This document shows, in pieces, positions 63,255-64,000 of a DNA stretch of 64,000 nt. Source of the DNA: Chromobacterium haemolyticum (GTDB taxonomy: Bacteria > Pseudomonadota > Gammaproteobacteria > Burkholderiales > Chromobacteriaceae); contig NZ_MUKU01000009.1 of the NCBI RefSeq assembly GCF_002081825.1, forward strand, positions 1 through 64,000. Reading direction: 5' to 3'. Position 1 is the stretch's first letter. Each line of letters opens with the position of its first letter. The notes under the pieces were generated by a model. That model was not told the DNA's origin. It saw only the letters and a list, made by a program, of their open reading frames with translations, and made no database searches. The position numbers and the translations under genes were made by a program.

Positions 63255-64000
63255 ATGAGCACGCGCCGCCACCCTGCCCGGCTGGCCTTCGGCCTGTGCC
63301 TGATCACTTGCGCGGTGAACCTGCAAGCGCCGCTGTACACCGCTTACGCGCAGCTGGCCGGCCAGGGCGCGGCGGCCACCGCCACCGCGTTTTCCGCCTA
63401 TGTGCTGGGAGTGTTGCCGGTGCTGTTGGCGCTGGGCGGCCTGCCGGACCGGCTAGGGCGCAAGCCCTTGATCCTGGCGGCGCTGACGCTGGCGATGCTG
63501 GCCACCGCCGTCATGGCGCTGTGGCCGCGGCTGGAGGCCTTGGCCGTGGCGCGCTTTCTGCTGGGCAGCGGCACCGCGCTGGCTTCCGCCGCCGGCGCCG
63601 CTTATATGGGGGAATTGATGGCGGAGCCGGACGGCCGCCGCGCCACCTTGTGGGTGACGGCCAGCACCTCGCTGGGCTTTGGCCTGGGCGCGGCGCTGAC
63701 CAGTGTGTGCCTGCTGTGGCAGAGCACGCTGACGCCGGCCAGCTTCTGGCTGCACTTGGCGCTGGCCGGCGCGGCGCTGCTGGCGGTGGCGGGCTTGCCG
63801 GAGCCGGCCCCGCGCGGCCGCCATACGGCGATGCTGCGCCCGCCCTATTTCCCCGCCGGCAGCCTGCCTTTCGGCTGCGCCATCCTGCTGGCCTGGGCCG
63901 CGGTGGGGCTGGTGATCGCCTTATTGCCGTCGGTGCTGGCCGCGCACGGGCTGGCGCGCTGGTCCGGTTTTTCCACTTTCACCGTGATCAGTTGCGGCCT
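63255..64000 (+). CDS. MFS transporter (partial, runs off the window)
   Basis: The first 248 residues of a major facilitator are visible. It begins MSTRRHPARLAFGLCLITCA and has hydrophobic segments spaced as in 12-helix exporters. The signature loop GLPDRLGRKPL (about 63-73) lies between helices 2 and 3. GGAGG lies four bases before the ATG. Context suggests an efflux pump controlled by the divergent MocR protein; the substrate is unknown. Confidence 0.85.
   Translation, partial: MSTRRHPARLAFGLCLITCAVNLQAPLYTAYAQLAGQGAAATATAFSAYVLGVLPVLLALGGLPDRLGRKPLILAALTLAMLATAVMALWPRLEALAVARFLLGSGTALASAAGAAYMGELMAEPDGRRATLWVTASTSLGFGLGAALTSVCLLWQSTLTPASFWLHLALAGAALLAVAGLPEPAPRGRHTAMLRPPYFPAGSLPFGCAILLAWAAVGLVIALLPSVLAAHGLARWSGFSTFTVISCG

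Overview
The window looks like a chromosome segment of a Chromobacterium-type betaproteobacterium (Neisseriales). The basis is high GC content, the rne/rluC neighbourhood, C-P lyase and LldEFG operons, a fur-aat-bpt cluster and Chromobacterium-like protein sequences. The genus is an inference from recognised protein families, because no 16S gene is present.

Layout. 1-1.3 kb: the left end of an IS5-family insertion sequence, a secreted PraB-like protein and a DUF4280 PAAR-like protein. 1.4-5.2 kb: a 2-aminoethylphosphonate-type ABC transporter. 5.4-9.0 kb: a DAPG-hydrolase-like enzyme with a divergent TetR regulator, a membrane diguanylate cyclase and a hypothetical protein. 9.2-16.9 kb: a carbon-phosphorus lyase locus, with phnN, a 2H phosphoesterase (DUF1045) and a PhnF-type regulator on one strand and phnGHIJKLM on the other. 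A shared GTATAGAC-containing motif sits in front of both the transporter and phnG. 17-20 kb: an AT-richer stretch with small hypothetical genes, Fur-box-like sites and an overlapping pair encoding a ToxR-like membrane regulator and a FidL-like partner. 20.2-28.7 kb: a lactate utilisation locus (lldP, Fe-S D-lactate dehydrogenase, lldF, lldG, lldE, divergent lldR) with typical LldR operators.

29-33.6 kb: an H-NS-like protein, a tRNA-Ala/Glu/Ala cluster, a histidine kinase with a GGDEF response regulator, and tRNA-Asn. 33.7-49 kb: mostly housekeeping genes (rne, rluC, a HAD phosphatase, a Rieske protein, an S49 peptidase, motD, a nitroreductase, pyrD, a SlyB-like lipoprotein, bpt, aat, fur, bamE, dapB, a FecCD-type ABC pair, folE). 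49-54 kb: the stress cluster spoVR-yeaH-prkA. 54.6-58.5 kb: PilZ, Nudix, DUF2062, an acyl-CoA dehydrogenase and a hypothetical protein. 58.7-61.6 kb: an AT-rich two-gene island encoding a multi-winged-helix protein and a PD-(D/E)XK-nuclease-like protein, a candidate undescribed defence module. 61.7-64 kb: a frameshifted MocR regulator facing an MFS exporter.

The most striking window-wide signal is a family of about 130-140 bp intergenic repeats. Their terminal inverted repeats match the end of the IS5-family element at the left edge, and the cleanest copies have 3-bp TNA target duplications. Most copies lie exactly at the stop codon of a gene, so the duplication restores the stop. A second, unrelated 112-bp repeat with the same TNA duplication ends lldR in the same way.
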